From assembly GCA_033762815.1 (NCBI GenBank), contig JANRLF010000008.1:496001-560000 (forward strand): DNA of 64,000 nucleotides, given 5' to 3'. The notes below the pieces were generated by a model. It was given only the letters and a program-made list of their open reading frames with translations. It was not told where the DNA came from and made no database searches. Every line of letters begins with the position of its first letter. Position 1 is the first letter of the stretch. Position numbers and translations under genes: made by a program. This document shows, in pieces, positions 42,992 to 51,565 of this stretch. Source of the DNA: JANRLF01 sp033762815. GTDB taxonomy: Bacteria; Bacteroidota; Bacteroidia; Chitinophagales; CAIOSU01.

Positions 42992-44557
42992 TCAATAATT
43001 AATTTTCTCCAACCTTACGGTCAAAGATTTGGCTTTACGATTATATTCTGAAATAGCTACATAACCAGGTTTTCCAGGGGAAATCCATAATCTGGTAGCT
43101 TCTGTTTCAAGTGAAATTTTATCCGTAGTATAAGCACCATCCTTAGCGGTAATTGCACCAAAAACAAGTTTACCTTTTTGTCCTTTCTTTTTCTCCCAAT
43201 CAGTATATCCTACGGTAAAGGTAGATTTGTCTTTTGTAGGGTTCACAAATGAATAATCAAAATAACCCCATGCAGCAATATATTTAGCTATAAGTTGTGG
43301 GCTTAGGTATTCTGCCCCATCCGGTAGTTCAACATTATTCGCGGTCTTCTCAAAGCTTTGTGCGGATTCTAAGGAGAAATCTTTTCCAAAGCGGAAAATG
43401 TATAAGTTGCCAACCTGCATTTCCACTACACTTGTACCAGTGTTTCCGCCGCCCGCTAATACCTTTAATGCTATACCTGCACCGCTGGCTTTCTTACGAT
43501 AACTTTCGGCAATACCATAGTATTTTCCATCAGGCGTTTGCACCATTTCATGAAAATAGAGGTAACCGATATCTTTGATTTTACCCCTCTCATTTGTGGG
43601 AAGCACTTTACTCACGTCATCGGCCCAAGACAAAAATTTAGCTGATACTTGCTTGCCTGTCTTATCATAGCTTACGTATGCCAAGCCAAGGCTAGCTGCT
43701 TTGGCTTCTTTGTCGCCTTTGGCATAATACTGCCCCAATACCAGTAAGTTTCCTGTATTTTCATCCAAGAAACCCCTCAATATTGATACCTCGTACTTTG
43801 CATCAGTTACCTGGGTTTCAAAAACCTTTTTGCCAGTTTTGGCATCAAGCCCCAATACATAAGAGTTCATTTGTCTGCTTACCAAACTCGGTTTCTTAAT
43901 GATAGAAGAATAGATGACATTTTCATCTGCGGCCAAAAAAGTACTTGAAGCATGGTTGCTTTCAGTAGCTGGGGAATTATAGGTCCAACCAGTTTTGTCC
44001 CCGCTCGGTGGTAGATAATCAATACGATAGCCCCATGATTTTGGTTTGGTGGAAGTGTATGCCACAAAACCTTTCTGCTTAAGCGGATAAACAAAATCGG
44101 TCTCTATCTCTTCATTTGATTCGTAGCTAGTGATAACATACATGGGCTGCATGGTCAATGTCATCTTTTTGGTATTGGTCAAATTCGCTGACTTGTCAAA
44201 ACTTTTCAGCGTTACCTCTTTGGTACGTGTATCATAGAAGTAAAGTAGGATAGATTCTCCATCGAAAGCGCCCTCTTGCAGAATCGTAGTTTTGCTCTCT
44301 TCCAAATTCTTGGAAGCAATTTCTTTTAGGTTTTCATCCAAAATACTCAGCTTATAGGCATTGGTTTTACGGTCAACCCTATCCACATAGTAAAACATAT
44401 AATAACCCCTTACCTGGTTGTCTTGAATAATTGGACCGGAGTTGCGCAAGCTTACCCTCATTATATCACTGTAGGTGTAAGTCTGTCCATGCACCTGCAT
44501 GCAAAGGCTGAGTACAAAGGCCAGCAAAATCGAAACTTTAAGAATTGGTGATTGCAT
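42992..44557 (-). CDS. Secreted protein of unknown function, propeller-like repeats
   Basis: A 521-residue protein with a signal peptide (MQSPILKVSILLAFVLSLCM, cut near HGQ). The mature part is beta-rich and carries repeated units such as YKLSILDENLKEIASKNL, VTLKSFDKSANLTNTKKMTL and YVLGLDAKTGKKVFETQV, the kind of pattern seen in propeller-like domains. It may belong to the DUF6770 group of Bacteroidota proteins, but I am not certain. No catalytic motif or T9SS tail is seen, so it is probably periplasmic. Downstream of the M48 peptidase gene with a 21-bp gap, and followed by a strong terminator, so it ends a three-gene operon. Confidence 0.75.
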   Translation of the reverse strand: MQSPILKVSILLAFVLSLCMQVHGQTYTYSDIMRVSLRNSGPIIQDNQVRGYYMFYYVDRVDRKTNAYKLSILDENLKEIASKNLEESKTTILQEGAFDGESILLYFYDTRTKEVTLKSFDKSANLTNTKKMTLTMQPMYVITSYESNEEIETDFVYPLKQKGFVAYTSTKPKSWGYRIDYLPPSGDKTGWTYNSPATESNHASSTFLAADENVIYSSIIKKPSLVSRQMNSYVLGLDAKTGKKVFETQVTDAKYEVSILRGFLDENTGNLLVLGQYYAKGDKEAKAASLGLAYVSYDKTGKQVSAKFLSWADDVSKVLPTNERGKIKDIGYLYFHEMVQTPDGKYYGIAESYRKKASGAGIALKVLAGGGNTGTSVVEMQVGNLYIFRFGKDFSLESAQSFEKTANNVELPDGAEYLSPQLIAKYIAAWGYFDYSFVNPTKDKSTFTVGYTDWEKKKGQKGKLVFGAITAKDGAYTTDKISLETEATRLWISPGKPGYVAISEYNRKAKSLTVRLEKINY

Positions 44558-44578
44558 AGTTTATTAATCGGTTTGGTT

Positions 44579-46141
44579 TTACATTTGATCTTTGTATTTG
44601 CCCTTTGGGAAGCGTTCCAAATACTCTTTCTTAAGCATGGAAGCTATCTCAATTTGATCGGCCCCTTTAGCCAATTGTAGGTAATAATACAAAAAGTCTT
44701 CGTTATTGCTGGCTTCGGCACTATAGTTTCCCATGAACCGGTATCCAATATTCGGAAAATCGTTGAGCGACAAACTGTTCAGGAAAGCCAAGATTTCCTG
44801 ATAATGTTCATCAAACTCGCTATCATTTTCCTCTACATACTTGCCAAATTCATGCTCCTTTTGAGCCTTATGCAATAAATGGAATATTTTCCCAACGGTA
44901 GTTATTAAGTACACGTTTTTGGGATATTTCTTCAATAGCTGCAAGGTATGATATAGTGCTTTACTGTAATTGTCAAAAAACAAGTCGCTTTCAATCACTT
45001 CGAAGTCGGCCTTGTGCACCCAGCTTTCCCACTGTTGCTGCGGTTGTAAAAAATAGGGCTTGTCAACAATTGGCACCGAGCCTTTCAATTTTTGTACCCT
45101 TACTTCGCAATCAGGATGAGTTTTTAAGGAATCCTCGTCAAGTTTCCCATCAAAGCTGCTTTTTTTATCTACCAGAAACATGCTCAATCCTTCCTCTTCA
45201 AGATGCCATTCCTCTTTAAATGGATAATCCTTAAAATTGAACCAATTTTCCGGGCTTGCTTGTATATCGTATCTTTCCTTATCAACACTGTCCAAAATCA
45301 TTAAGGCCGAAAGCGAAGCACCTGGATGATAAGATGTATTTTTCAGGAAAACCAAACCCAATGAATCTGCCTCCCCTTCGTGCGTACGTGAGTGCTTTTT
45401 GGTAGAATATACCATTGTTTTCAGCAACTCTGCTGCTTGGGAATTTACCCTATACCCACTTCGATATATTTGCCTGAGCTTCTGCTGGGTTTCCTTGCTG
45501 TAAAGTTGGACAATATTGTTATTGAGCTTATTATTTACATGGTTCAGCTGCTGGTGGGCCAATTCATGGCAAATGATAAAGGCCACTTCGCTTTCATTGT
45601 GCAGCCATTGCAAACAATTGAAATTAAAAGTAATCGTTCCTTCGCCCTCGCAGGCTGCGTTGGCCCAAGGCGACCGGGATATGAAAAATCGAATTTCGGA
45701 AGCTGGTATACTCGGATTGCCTCGGTATATTTCATTCAGAATATTGCGGAAATAAGCGGTTAATGCAGGGTCGCTGTAAAAATGCTTATACTGCATGCGC
45801 CATTTGATACTTTCGTAACGGTCTTCATAAATGTATTGCAATTCTTCACGGGCAGTACCTTTGTATGATTTCAAGGCCAACTTGTCACTATCATATCTGG
45901 CCTTTAACTGGGCAAGTGCCTCACTGGTTGAATCAGCCATGGGCTGCAAGGGGGTATAATCCCTTGCAAAATCGTTTTGGGCAAACAAAGCGATATGCCC
46001 AAACAACAAAAAGAAAACTGAAATTGCAATATGATTCACTAAAACCCTTTTACTAAAGTAATCAAAGATATTAACTCCATTTCGAACCTTGAAATGGTGC
46101 AGCAGATTTATTTTTCCTCCTTCCAGCCCTCTGTTAGGCAT
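44579..46141 (-). CDS. M48-family zinc metallopeptidase, exported
   Basis: A 520-residue protease. The HEXXH zinc motif is in FIICHELAHQQLNHV, and the third ligand Glu in HEGEADSLGLVFLKN about 60 residues later, the gluzincin spacing of M48. A hydrophobic helix (HIAISVFFLLFGHIALFAQ) near residue 35-55 is the probable signal peptide. ATG 46141 puts about 34 residues ahead of it and overlaps the upstream gene by 34 bp; GTG 46039 would start just before the helix. I report the ATG form. After the peptidase domain (about 150-300) comes a helical C-terminal half with TPR-like repeats. The likely role is envelope protein quality control. Confidence 0.88.
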   Translation of the reverse strand: MPNRGLEGGKINLLHHFKVRNGVNIFDYFSKRVLVNHIAISVFFLLFGHIALFAQNDFARDYTPLQPMADSTSEALAQLKARYDSDKLALKSYKGTAREELQYIYEDRYESIKWRMQYKHFYSDPALTAYFRNILNEIYRGNPSIPASEIRFFISRSPWANAACEGEGTITFNFNCLQWLHNESEVAFIICHELAHQQLNHVNNKLNNNIVQLYSKETQQKLRQIYRSGYRVNSQAAELLKTMVYSTKKHSRTHEGEADSLGLVFLKNTSYHPGASLSALMILDSVDKERYDIQASPENWFNFKDYPFKEEWHLEEEGLSMFLVDKKSSFDGKLDEDSLKTHPDCEVRVQKLKGSVPIVDKPYFLQPQQQWESWVHKADFEVIESDLFFDNYSKALYHTLQLLKKYPKNVYLITTVGKIFHLLHKAQKEHEFGKYVEENDSEFDEHYQEILAFLNSLSLNDFPNIGYRFMGNYSAEASNNEDFLYYYLQLAKGADQIEIASMLKKEYLERFPKGKYKDQM

Positions 46142-46752
46142 TCCAAACTGTACCGTAGAGTTTCCGCAGTTGCTTCGTCAAAATCCCTTACTAGGGCACT
46201 GCTGTTGGTACTTACCCTTATAGTTTTAATCTGCTTTTGTTTCAGCTGCTTCAAGGGTATTAAGTTGTTCACGGCCCCAAAATGTACCGATACCAATCCC
46301 TTACAGTTCAATATGTGGTCGTTCTTCAATTTCAGTTTGCTGCCATCCGTAAACAGAATGTGAATGTCCGTCCCTTTGTCGATACAAGTACCTGCACCTT
46401 TTACATACATCAGCATAGTCAATACTTGCCCATTCTCCGGCAGCAAATGGATTCCAAGGCTAATCAAACCACTATCACTTGCCAGTTGTATAGGGCTACG
46501 TTGCACCATGTACTGCTTGTCGGCTATGGTATCGTGCCTTATCTCAATATACTTTTCACACCCATTACCATTGGTATCTTTTGGCATGTAAGTATAATTC
46601 CCTGATAAGCTATCGATTACCTCTAGCATAGTATCCGACAATGTTTGCTGTCCATGGGCTTGACCAACAGTTAACAGTAACAGCGTACAGATCCCAACAG
46701 AAAATACGGTTCTCAAAGATTCAAAACATTTAACCCGAAACAAACTACGCAT
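46108..46752 (-). CDS. Hypothetical secreted protein
   Basis: A 214-residue protein with a signal peptide (VFSVGICTLLLLTVGQAHGQ, preceded by a basic N-terminus) and no recognisable domain. Mature part: QTLSDTMLEVIDSLSGNYTY, then a beta-rich region with two Cys (GAGTCIDKGTDIHILF and HILNCKGLVSVHFGA) that could form a disulfide. It is the first gene of the operon with the M48 peptidase and overlaps it, so the product may be a substrate or regulator of the protease; that is inference only. Promoter not clear. Confidence 0.7.
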   Translation of the reverse strand: MRSLFRVKCFESLRTVFSVGICTLLLLTVGQAHGQQTLSDTMLEVIDSLSGNYTYMPKDTNGNGCEKYIEIRHDTIADKQYMVQRSPIQLASDSGLISLGIHLLPENGQVLTMLMYVKGAGTCIDKGTDIHILFTDGSKLKLKNDHILNCKGLVSVHFGAVNNLIPLKQLKQKQIKTIRVSTNSSALVRDFDEATAETLRYSLECLTEGWKEEK

Positions 46753-46876
46753 TTATACGTACTAATGCACTACAATAAAATACTTAGAAAAATTTGTTGT
46801 TTATCTGTAAAATTATTTAGTTTTACTAACAGTGTGTTAATAGGACTTGTTGGAAACCCTATTGACATGCCTAAAC

Positions 46877-47572
46877 ATGCTGAACTGTGTAATAGTTGAC
46901 GACGATTTAGCTGCCAGCAATTTGCTAAAACATTTTGTTAGCAATACCAGCGGGCTGAATTTGGTACAAATGTCCAATGACTCCGTAGCGGGGGCAAATT
47001 TTATTCGGGAACAAAAGCATAGCATCGATTTGATTTTCCTGGATATCGAAATGCCCCAGATGAGCGGAATCGAATTATTGAGCTCCATAAAGGAATTGCC
47101 GTCAGTGGTGATTGTCAGCTCCAAGGAAAAATATGCCCTGGAAGCTTACGAATACAATGTGGAGCATTACTTGACCAAGCCCTTGGAATATTCCAAATTC
47201 CTGAAAGTGATAGAAAAGGTGCTGGTGAAGAAGGAAAAGGCAATGGCCCAGGTACAGTTGGATTATATGTTCATCAAAACCAGCGGTTCCATGGCCAAGG
47301 TGAAGTATGACGACATATTTTATTTTTCGGCAAACGGCGACTATATACAAGTACATACCAAAGAAAAAATGTACGTGGTGAACTCCACGATGCGCAACAT
47401 TGACGATAAATTGAAGAGCATCCCCAATTTCGTAAGGGTGCACCGCTCTTATATCATCAATGCAGATTATCTGGAAAACCTGAACGCCGAAGTGGCCATT
47501 GTAAGCAAGAAGGTGATACCTATAGGCAACAAATACAAAAGCGAGTTGCAGGACAAATTGGTAATCATCTAA
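46877..47572 (+). CDS. LytTR-family response regulator at the head of the polysaccharide locus
   Basis: A 231-residue regulator, start ATG 46877 (MLNCVIVDDDLAASNLL); a TTG ten codons earlier is less likely. Receiver domain (1-120): acidic DDD at 8-10, phosphoacceptor Asp in LIFLDIEMPQMSG near 57, conserved Ser in VIVSSKEKYALEAYE and Lys in YLTKPLE. LytTR domain (about 130-230): MFIKTSGSMAKVKYDDIFYF, IQVHTKEKMYVVNS, NFVRVHRSYIINADYLE and VIPIGNKYKSELQ. Three direct repeats with about 21-bp spacing lie immediately after its stop, and again at 56268-56324, making it the best candidate to bind them. A hybrid kinase at the other end of the locus is the nearest possible sensor. TAGTTTTA near 46819 may be its -7 box. 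Confidence 0.92.
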   Translation: MLNCVIVDDDLAASNLLKHFVSNTSGLNLVQMSNDSVAGANFIREQKHSIDLIFLDIEMPQMSGIELLSSIKELPSVVIVSSKEKYALEAYEYNVEHYLTKPLEYSKFLKVIEKVLVKKEKAMAQVQLDYMFIKTSGSMAKVKYDDIFYFSANGDYIQVHTKEKMYVVNSTMRNIDDKLKSIPNFVRVHRSYIINADYLENLNAEVAIVSKKVIPIGNKYKSELQDKLVII

Positions 47573-47575
47573 AGA

Positions 47576-47630
47576 ATTTAACCCCCGCTAATACGATTTT
47601 AACCCCCCGATTCCCGTATTTACCGAAGGC
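47576..47630 (+). promoter_or_regulatory. Three direct repeats, about 21-bp period, before the receiver gene
   Basis: ATTTAACCCCCG (47576-47587), GATTTTAACCCCCCGATT (47595-47612) and GTATTTACCGAAGGC (47616-47630) line up at 20-22 bp steps. TTTAACCCCC is identical in the first two copies, 21 bp apart. A related array is at 56268-56324. Probably LytTR regulator sites. Confidence 0.65.
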
Positions 47631-47680
47631 CTCAACGGCATCAACCCTTTCTCAGCGTATCACTGCCAAAACCGATTGCT

Positions 47681-48049
47681 ATGAGAAAGAAGATAATGGT
47701 GATAGATGACCAGATGAGTATGAGGAAGTTGTTGAGCCATTTCCTCGGTCAGTATTACGAAGTGAACGAACAGCCGAGTGCGACTGCCGCGCTGAATGCA
47801 ATTAACCAAGGTGCCCAACCCGACATTATCATTTCAGATGTGATAATGCCCGAAATGACCGGCACCGAATTCCTAAGAAACTATCAAGAACGTTTTCAGG
47901 AAGCCATTAAGCCCGTGATTATTCTTAGCACTATTGAGAATAGCTCGGAAAAAATGAAATGCTTCCATTACGGAGCCGCCGATTATGTATTGAAACCCTT
48001 CAACCCTGAAGAGTTGCTGGTACGCGTGAAGAATGCTTTGAGGAACTGA
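47681..48049 (+). CDS. Stand-alone response-regulator receiver protein
   Basis: A 122-residue CheY-like protein without an output domain. Seen: acidic pair in IMVIDDQMSMR, phosphoacceptor Asp in IIISDVIMPEMTGTEFL (about residue 53), Ser in ILSTIENSSEKM and Lys in YVLKPFNPEEL. It follows the LytTR regulator and its repeats, and precedes the initiating sugar transferase by 15 bp, so it is first in the polysaccharide operon. It may act on the assembly machinery by protein contact, or be a phosphate sink in the relay of the hybrid kinase. Confidence 0.93.
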   Translation: MRKKIMVIDDQMSMRKLLSHFLGQYYEVNEQPSATAALNAINQGAQPDIIISDVIMPEMTGTEFLRNYQERFQEAIKPVIILSTIENSSEKMKCFHYGAADYVLKPFNPEELLVRVKNALRN

Positions 48050-48063
48050 AAAATTACCGGCCA

Positions 48064-48810
48064 ATGAAAAGATTTTACCCGACCCTGAAAAGGGCCTTTG
48101 ATGTGACCGCATCACTGGTAGCCCTAATAATATTATCGCCTGTGCTCTTGCTATGTGCCATACTGATCAAGCTTGACTCGCATGGCCCCATATTGTATCG
48201 CTCGAAAAGAGTTGGACAAGATTACAAGATTTTCGACCTGATTAAGTTCAGGACCATGAAAACGGATGCCGACAAACAGCTAAACAATCTTAAACAGCTC
48301 AATCAATATGGACACCATATCCAAGTGCAAGCTGAAGAAGATTGCCCTTTTTGCCGCAGCTTGGGAAGAACTTGCTCCCCCTTGCGCTACTTTGATGACA
48401 AGGCGGTATGCGAAAACCAATACTTCCTGTTAAAGGAGCAGCCCAATACCTTCTTTAAGTTTAAAGATGACCCCAGAGTGACCCCTATCGGTAAGTTCCT
48501 GCGCCGTAGCAGCCTTGATGAACTGCCGCAGTTAGTAAATATCCTTAGGGGCGATATGTCATTGATTGGTAACCGTCCACTGCCATTGTATGAGGCAGAA
48601 AAGTTGACTACCGACCATTCAGCCATTCGCTTTATCTCGCCCGCTGGCCTTACCGGCTTGTGGCAGGTAACCCGCCGTGGTACCAATAAGGTGACCGAGC
48701 AAGAACGCATAGAGTTGGATAACACTTACGCCCTAAACTGGTCGCTTTGGATGGACATCAAAATATTGTTCAAAACCTTTCCGGCACTATTGCAAAAGGA
48801 GAATGTATGA
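48064..48810 (+). CDS. Initiating sugar transferase (polyprenol-phosphate hexose-1-P transferase type)
   Basis: A 248-residue monotopic enzyme that moves a sugar-1-phosphate from a UDP-sugar to undecaprenyl phosphate, the first step of polysaccharide assembly. Seen: a basic N-terminus and membrane hairpin (FDVTASLVALIILSPVLLLC), GPILYRSKRVGQDYKIFDLI, KFRTM, then IGKFLRRSSLDELPQLVNIL, MSLIGNRPLPLYEAE, and PAGLTGLWQVTRRGT. Odd: between KFRTM and the catalytic part lies an insert of about 60 residues with four Cys in a C-x2-C-x6-C-x11-C pattern (DCPFC...TCSP...AVCEN), a possible metal or Fe-S site. A similar insert is common in Bacteroidota relatives. It overlaps the next gene by 4 bp. Confidence 0.93.
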   Translation: MKRFYPTLKRAFDVTASLVALIILSPVLLLCAILIKLDSHGPILYRSKRVGQDYKIFDLIKFRTMKTDADKQLNNLKQLNQYGHHIQVQAEEDCPFCRSLGRTCSPLRYFDDKAVCENQYFLLKEQPNTFFKFKDDPRVTPIGKFLRRSSLDELPQLVNILRGDMSLIGNRPLPLYEAEKLTTDHSAIRFISPAGLTGLWQVTRRGTNKVTEQERIELDNTYALNWSLWMDIKILFKTFPALLQKENV

Positions 48811-49517
48811 AACTGACTAGCTTATATATTGCTCTACTGCTGACACTTTTTATTGGTTTTTTTGCAGAAAATGCCCGTGCTGAAAGCGGGCTTTCCGCTA
48901 CCCAAGATTCCACTATTGATTTAAGGCTGCCACCATTGGATACGGTAATCAATTGGGCTGAGAAGAATAGCCCCATTTTACGTGGCCAAGATGCATTGCT
49001 AGAAAAAACCACCCAAGACGTACAACGCATCAAAAAACTATGGCTCGATGCTTTTAAAGTAAGTACCAGCTACCAAGCTGGCAACTACGGCAACGAGGTG
49101 GTGAACCAACTACAGACTGGCTTTGCCGGCGGATTGAGCATGTCGTTTTCCCTATATCAGATGATGGGCCTTAAAAACCAAGTGCAAGTGTACAATGCGG
49201 AAAAAATGGTAGCCGCATTTAAGCGGGAAGAGCTCTCCATGGATTTACGGAAACTGGTGATACTGCTGTACAACAACGTCCAGGCACAAAAGAATATCCT
49301 GAAAATAAGGAGTGAGGCCAGTTATGCTGCTTATGCCCACCTGAAGATGGCAGAAAAGGAGTTTAATGAAGGCAGTATCATGATTGGAGAACTAAGCCGC
49401 GTAACGGAAATATATACCAAAGCTCAAGTAGATTATGAAATTGCTGTTAACGATTTGAAAGCCAATTACATGCAATTGGAGCTAATTGTTGGACGCCCCT
49501 TAATTATTACCCAATGA
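48807..49517 (+). CDS. Short TolC-family protein of the polysaccharide locus
   Basis: A 236-residue protein, start ATG 48807 in an ATGA overlap with the sugar transferase. Signal peptide MKLTSLYIALLLTLFIGFFA, cut near ARA. The rest is helical and resembles one TolC half: LPPLDTVINWAEKNSPILRG, a coiled coil, and EFNEGSIMIGELSRVTEIYT near the end. A normal TolC is about 450 residues with two repeats, so this is half-length. Such short forms are typical of Bacteroidota exopolysaccharide clusters and probably serve export or periplasmic bridging. It overlaps the next gene by 4 bp. Confidence 0.83.
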   Translation: MKLTSLYIALLLTLFIGFFAENARAESGLSATQDSTIDLRLPPLDTVINWAEKNSPILRGQDALLEKTTQDVQRIKKLWLDAFKVSTSYQAGNYGNEVVNQLQTGFAGGLSMSFSLYQMMGLKNQVQVYNAEKMVAAFKREELSMDLRKLVILLYNNVQAQKNILKIRSEASYAAYAHLKMAEKEFNEGSIMIGELSRVTEIYTKAQVDYEIAVNDLKANYMQLELIVGRPLIITQ

Positions 49518-51565
49518 CCCTGTTAGAATTTATACAACTTTTACTGCGAAACAAAAGATGGGTGCTTGCTTTCCCTGTATTGGTTACGGTGGTAGTTTTC
49601 TTTCTTACTAAGGGTAGCCCTAAATCTTATACCTCGCAGACCATCATTTATACCGGTATAGCTTCAGGTTTCAATCCTGACAACGACTACGAAAACAAGG
49701 TAGATTACCACGCTGTCAATTCAAGGTTCGATAACCTCATCAACATTATCGGCTCCAGGGAAACCAGAAGAGATGTAGGCCTTACCCTGCTGGCTTACAT
49801 GATACACAATACCCATGAAAGGGAAAACATGCTGAGCGGCTATAAAGACAAGGAACTGGCCGCTACCATGGGGGCAGCTTTCATCAAGAAATATAAAAAA
49901 GAAGACTTGGATGCTACTAAAGCCTTTCTGCAGAAAGAACTGGAAAAAGGTCATGGTAACGAAATCTACAACTTGTTGTATGGAGAAAGCAAAAACCCTT
50001 TCAATGTAAAATCGCTGACGGATGTAAAGGCAGACCGCATTGGACTGAGCGATATGCTAAAAATAGAATACACCTGCCTTGACGGGTTTACCTGCAAAAA
50101 AACGCTGGATTTAGTTTCCAGCATCTTTCTAAAAAAGTACCAAACCATGCGTATCGGCGAAGCCGACCAAGCAGTGAAGTATTTTGAGGAACAAACGGCC
50201 ATTGCCAAAACCAAACTACAGTTCAGCGAACAGAACCTCAAACACTTCCGCAGTGCCAATGGGGTAATCAACTACTATGAACAAACAAAATACATTGCCG
50301 ACCAAAAAGAGCAAATAGATCAAACACTTACTGATTTAGAGATGCAGTTAAAGGGCTTCGAAACAGCATTGGCATCAGTAGAAGACCGCATTAGCAAACG
50401 CTTTTTAGTACAGTTGCAAAGCGAAAAGATAGTACAGGTCAAGAATGACTTGTCCAAGCAAATGGCCATGTCGGGCCTAAGTTCGGTTAAATATGGCACG
50501 CTGTTGCAAACTACCCCTGATATGGAGGCCATGAAAAAGATGCTGAAATCGAGGGTAGATACCTTGTATGCCTTGAATAATACCGTAGAAGGCTTGCCAT
50601 CAAAAGCCCTGTTGGAAGAGTGGCTAAAACTGACCGTAAGCAAGGAAGAAACCGACTCAAAACTAGGGGTACTATTAAAAAACAGAAAAGAGTTTGAAAA
50701 GATATTCGACCGCTACGCCCCTATGGGTTCAGAGCTAAGTAAGCTGGAACGAGAAGTGGAAACAGCTGAAAAGGAGTACCTAAACCTGTTGCATAACCTT
50801 AACCAAGCTATACTAAGGGAAAACAACCTAAGGGTTTCTGAAAATGTATCGGTTATAGATGAGGCGGCCTTGCCCTTGGTACCCAATCCTTCCAAAAGAG
50901 TGATGTTGCTCATTGCCAGCTTGCTTGGCTGCACCATAATGACCATTGTGGTTTTGGTAGTTAGGCAATACTTGGACAACACCCTAGCTTCGCCGCTCAA
51001 TTTTGAGAAAGTTACTGGCATACAAGCGGCCACGGCTTTCATGACACAGAAAATCTTTCCTGAAGCCAAAAATGAAATGGACCGCCGCTCTTTGGTTAGG
51101 TGGGAAATTTCTTTGAAAGAAATACTGCACAGTAAGGAAGATAATACCGTCACGCTTGCCATTCCTTTCAATTGCCCCGCCAGCATGACCAATGAATACT
51201 TAAGCCAACTTCAGCAGTATCTAATCAGGCAAAAGCATAATTTACAGTTGGTAACGGAAGAAGATGGATTGCCCAATGGCCCTGGCAACTATCTGTATGA
51301 ACTGGATAAAATCCATCCTGAACAAGTATCACTTTCATTATTGGAAAAAGCCAACCTCCTCTTGCTGTTTTTTGATGCCAATGAGTGCTTGGATGAGTAT
51401 CAAGCGCAAACAATGGAAAACTGGAAAAAGCTGGGAATACCTGTAAAGGGAGTGTTGGTAAACACTCAGGAACAGTATATCATCCGCTATTTGGGCGAAA
51501 TACCCCGCAAGCGCAGCAAGTTAAGAATGTTCGTTAAACGCACTATGATGAGATATGTCGCCTAG
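49514..51565 (+). CDS. Wzz-type chain-length protein with a degenerate BY-kinase-like domain
   Basis: A 683-residue inner-membrane protein. Seen: N-terminal helix (WVLAFPVLVTVVVFFLT, about 15-32), a long periplasmic region with coiled coils (about 230-470), and a second helix (VMLLIASLLGCTIMTIVVLV, about 475-495). Polysaccharide copolymerases of the Wzc type then have a tyrosine kinase with Walker A GxxxxGKT. Here the matching stretch reads NTVTLAIPFNCPASMTNEYL, with no Gly-Lys-Thr loop, then LLLLFFDANECLDEY at the place of Walker B/A-prime, then a basic tail. The kinase fold seems kept and the active site lost. It probably sets chain length, acting as a scaffold with the flippase, polymerase and short TolC protein. 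Confidence 0.88.
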   Translation: MTLLEFIQLLLRNKRWVLAFPVLVTVVVFFLTKGSPKSYTSQTIIYTGIASGFNPDNDYENKVDYHAVNSRFDNLINIIGSRETRRDVGLTLLAYMIHNTHERENMLSGYKDKELAATMGAAFIKKYKKEDLDATKAFLQKELEKGHGNEIYNLLYGESKNPFNVKSLTDVKADRIGLSDMLKIEYTCLDGFTCKKTLDLVSSIFLKKYQTMRIGEADQAVKYFEEQTAIAKTKLQFSEQNLKHFRSANGVINYYEQTKYIADQKEQIDQTLTDLEMQLKGFETALASVEDRISKRFLVQLQSEKIVQVKNDLSKQMAMSGLSSVKYGTLLQTTPDMEAMKKMLKSRVDTLYALNNTVEGLPSKALLEEWLKLTVSKEETDSKLGVLLKNRKEFEKIFDRYAPMGSELSKLEREVETAEKEYLNLLHNLNQAILRENNLRVSENVSVIDEAALPLVPNPSKRVMLLIASLLGCTIMTIVVLVVRQYLDNTLASPLNFEKVTGIQAATAFMTQKIFPEAKNEMDRRSLVRWEISLKEILHSKEDNTVTLAIPFNCPASMTNEYLSQLQQYLIRQKHNLQLVTEEDGLPNGPGNYLYELDKIHPEQVSLSLLEKANLLLLFFDANECLDEYQAQTMENWKKLGIPVKGVLVNTQEQYIIRYLGEIPRKRSKLRMFVKRTMMRYVA

